Shown here: piece after piece, positions 6,820 through 7,457 of the stretch
How the letters are laid out: each line of letters opens with the position of its first letter
Position numbering within the stretch: the first letter of the stretch is position 1
Made by a program: the position numbers and the translations under genes
DNA from: Actinomycetota bacterium
GTDB taxonomy: Bacteria; Actinomycetota; Rubrobacteria; Rubrobacterales; Rubrobacteraceae
Length of the DNA: 7,457 bases
NCBI GenBank assembly: GCA_020200675.1
Contig: JAIVIG010000340.1
Span: forward strand, 1-7,457
Direction of reading: 5' to 3'
The notes under the pieces: generated by a model
The model's input: the letters and a program-made list of their open reading frames with translations, nothing else
Databases searched by the model: none
Told to the model about the DNA's origin: nothing

Positions 6820-6845
6820 CCGGTAGCAGAGTCCGTGGCCTGCTT

Positions 6846-6873
6846 CTTGTAAAAGGTTCTTCCCGACTATACC
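6846..6873 (+). promoter_or_regulatory. Candidate promoter of the transporter gene
   Basis: CTTGTA (6846-6851) or TTGTAA (6847-6852) as -35 and TATACC (6868-6873) as -10, with 15-16 nt spacing. Transcription would begin near 6880 and give a leader of about 25 nt before the GTG at 6906. The match to consensus is only partial. Confidence 0.35.
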
Positions 6874-6905
6874 CTCAGGGCCGCTGGCCGACGATAGGGG
6901 GCCGC

Positions 6906-7457
6906 GTGCGTGGAGCCGGACGAAGAGATGGGGGCTTGCGCGCGGGAACGCGCGCCCTGCCGGTGCTGCTCGGGGCTTTTGGCTTCTTTGGCCTCTTCTG
7001 GGGCTCCTTCGCGGTCCTACTGGCGGACCTGAGCGATGCGCTCGTCCTCTCGCCCGGCCCTCTGGGGCTCGCCCTCTTCGTGGGGGCTGCGGCCTCCATC
7101 CTCGCGATGGCCCTCCTGGGATGGACGACGGACCGCCTGGGACGGGGCCCGTTCCTGGTCCTCTCGGGTGTGGCCTTCGGGACGGGGGTCGCCGCCCTGG
7201 CCGCCGCCGGCAACTACGCCTCTCTGCTCGCGGCCCTGGTGGTACTGTACGCCGCCTCCGGGCTCTACGACGTCGGTATAAACGCCGCCGCGGTCGACCT
7301 GGAGAGGGCCGCCGGCCGCCGCATAATGGCCGTCTTGCACGCGACGTTCAGCGCCGGCGGGGTGGTGGGGGCACTCTCGGCGGGGGCTCTCCTCTCGGCC
7401 GGTGTGGGCTTCCGGTACGTCTACCTCGCGGTCCTCGCGCCGCTCGCGGTGGTGATC
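6906..7457 (+). CDS. Major facilitator superfamily transporter, 3' end cut off by window
   Basis: The N-terminal 184 residues of an integral membrane transporter, open to the right edge. Hydrophobic segments start with VLLGAFGFFGLFWGSFAVLL (residues 20-39), then LGLALFVGAAASILAMALLG, LSGVAFGTGVAALAAA, LLAALVVLYAASGLYDVG, a Gly/Ala-rich FSAGGVVGALSAGALL and YVYLAVLAPLAVVI, about six in all. Between the second and third lies GWTTDRLGRG, the MFS loop 2-3 signature (GxxxDRxGR). The start is uncertain: GTG at 6906 has an AGGGGG just upstream, and TTG at 6936 is also possible. The ATG at 6928 is in another frame. The segment YDVGINAAAVDLE followed by LHATFSAGG resembles MFS proteins annotated as sugar or drug transporters, but substrate and direction cannot be told from the visible half. 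It is transcribed divergently from the sugar-oxidation operon, which fits but does not prove a sugar substrate. Confidence 0.8.
   Translation, partial: MRGAGRRDGGLRAGTRALPVLLGAFGFFGLFWGSFAVLLADLSDALVLSPGPLGLALFVGAAASILAMALLGWTTDRLGRGPFLVLSGVAFGTGVAALAAAGNYASLLAALVVLYAASGLYDVGINAAAVDLERAAGRRIMAVLHATFSAGGVVGALSAGALLSAGVGFRYVYLAVLAPLAVVI

Larger units (their letters stand above)
6405..6905. other. 500-nt divergent intergenic region
   Basis: Separates the minus-strand operon from the plus-strand transporter. Besides the candidate promoters and the coding remnant it contains CTTAC direct repeats (6619-6657), alternative hairpins around 6671-6694, an inverted repeat ATCTTG-N13-CAAGAT (6734-6758), and ATGTTG-N15-CAACAT (6793-6819). 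No full-length gene, tRNA or recognised riboswitch was found on either strand. Its length is unusual next to the tight spacing of the operon. Confidence 0.6.

Noticed and set aside
6928..6930. ATG at 6928 as the transporter start
   Set aside because: It is not in the frame that encodes the membrane segments and the DRLGRG signature.

Overview
The window looks like chromosomal DNA from a high-GC actinobacterium. The combination of gene families and high G+C third codon positions suggests a Rubrobacter-like lineage, but this is inferred from protein style, not from any marker gene. There are no mobile elements, CRISPR arrays, rRNA or tRNA genes.

Positions 1-6404 hold six minus-strand genes that read as one operon. 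In transcription order they are: a cytosolic GH15 glucoamylase/trehalase-type hydrolase (6404-4572), a short-form 6-phosphogluconate dehydrogenase (4511-3549), an RclA/mercuric-reductase-like flavin disulfide oxidoreductase (3512-2118), a one-cysteine peroxiredoxin-like protein (2104-1415), a YiiM-type MOSC protein (1310-621), and a zinc-dependent glucose 1-dehydrogenase (624 to the left edge, cut off). Gaps are 60, 36 and 13 nt, then a broken junction, then a 4-nt ATGA overlap. Most starts have a strong AGGAG Shine-Dalgarno sequence.

The broken junction is the most surprising part. The peroxiredoxin frame runs without a stop into the first strand of a cold-shock domain. The rest of that domain continues in another frame up to 7 nt before the MOSC start. 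The middle of the domain, which should carry both RNA-binding motifs, is missing. The ancestral gene was probably a peroxiredoxin with a C-terminal cold-shock domain that has lost roughly 47 nt, either in the genome or in the assembly.

The genes make biochemical sense together. The GH15 enzyme would release glucose from a glucan or trehalose, glucose dehydrogenase would oxidise it to gluconolactone, and 6-phosphogluconate dehydrogenase would act after a gluconate kinase not seen here. Both oxidative steps yield NAD(P)H. The RclA-like enzyme would spend it, next to a peroxiredoxin and a molybdenum-cofactor-type MOSC detoxification protein. The cofactor-binding loops of two of these enzymes look NADPH-type. 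I read the operon as sugar oxidation feeding oxidative-stress defence.

Positions 6405-6905 are a 500-nt intergenic region between this operon and a divergent major-facilitator transporter (from about 6906 to the right edge, cut off). It holds a probable operon promoter with a palindrome, a 36-codon coding remnant, CTTAC repeats at 22- and 11-nt phasing, several inverted repeats, and a candidate promoter for the transporter.
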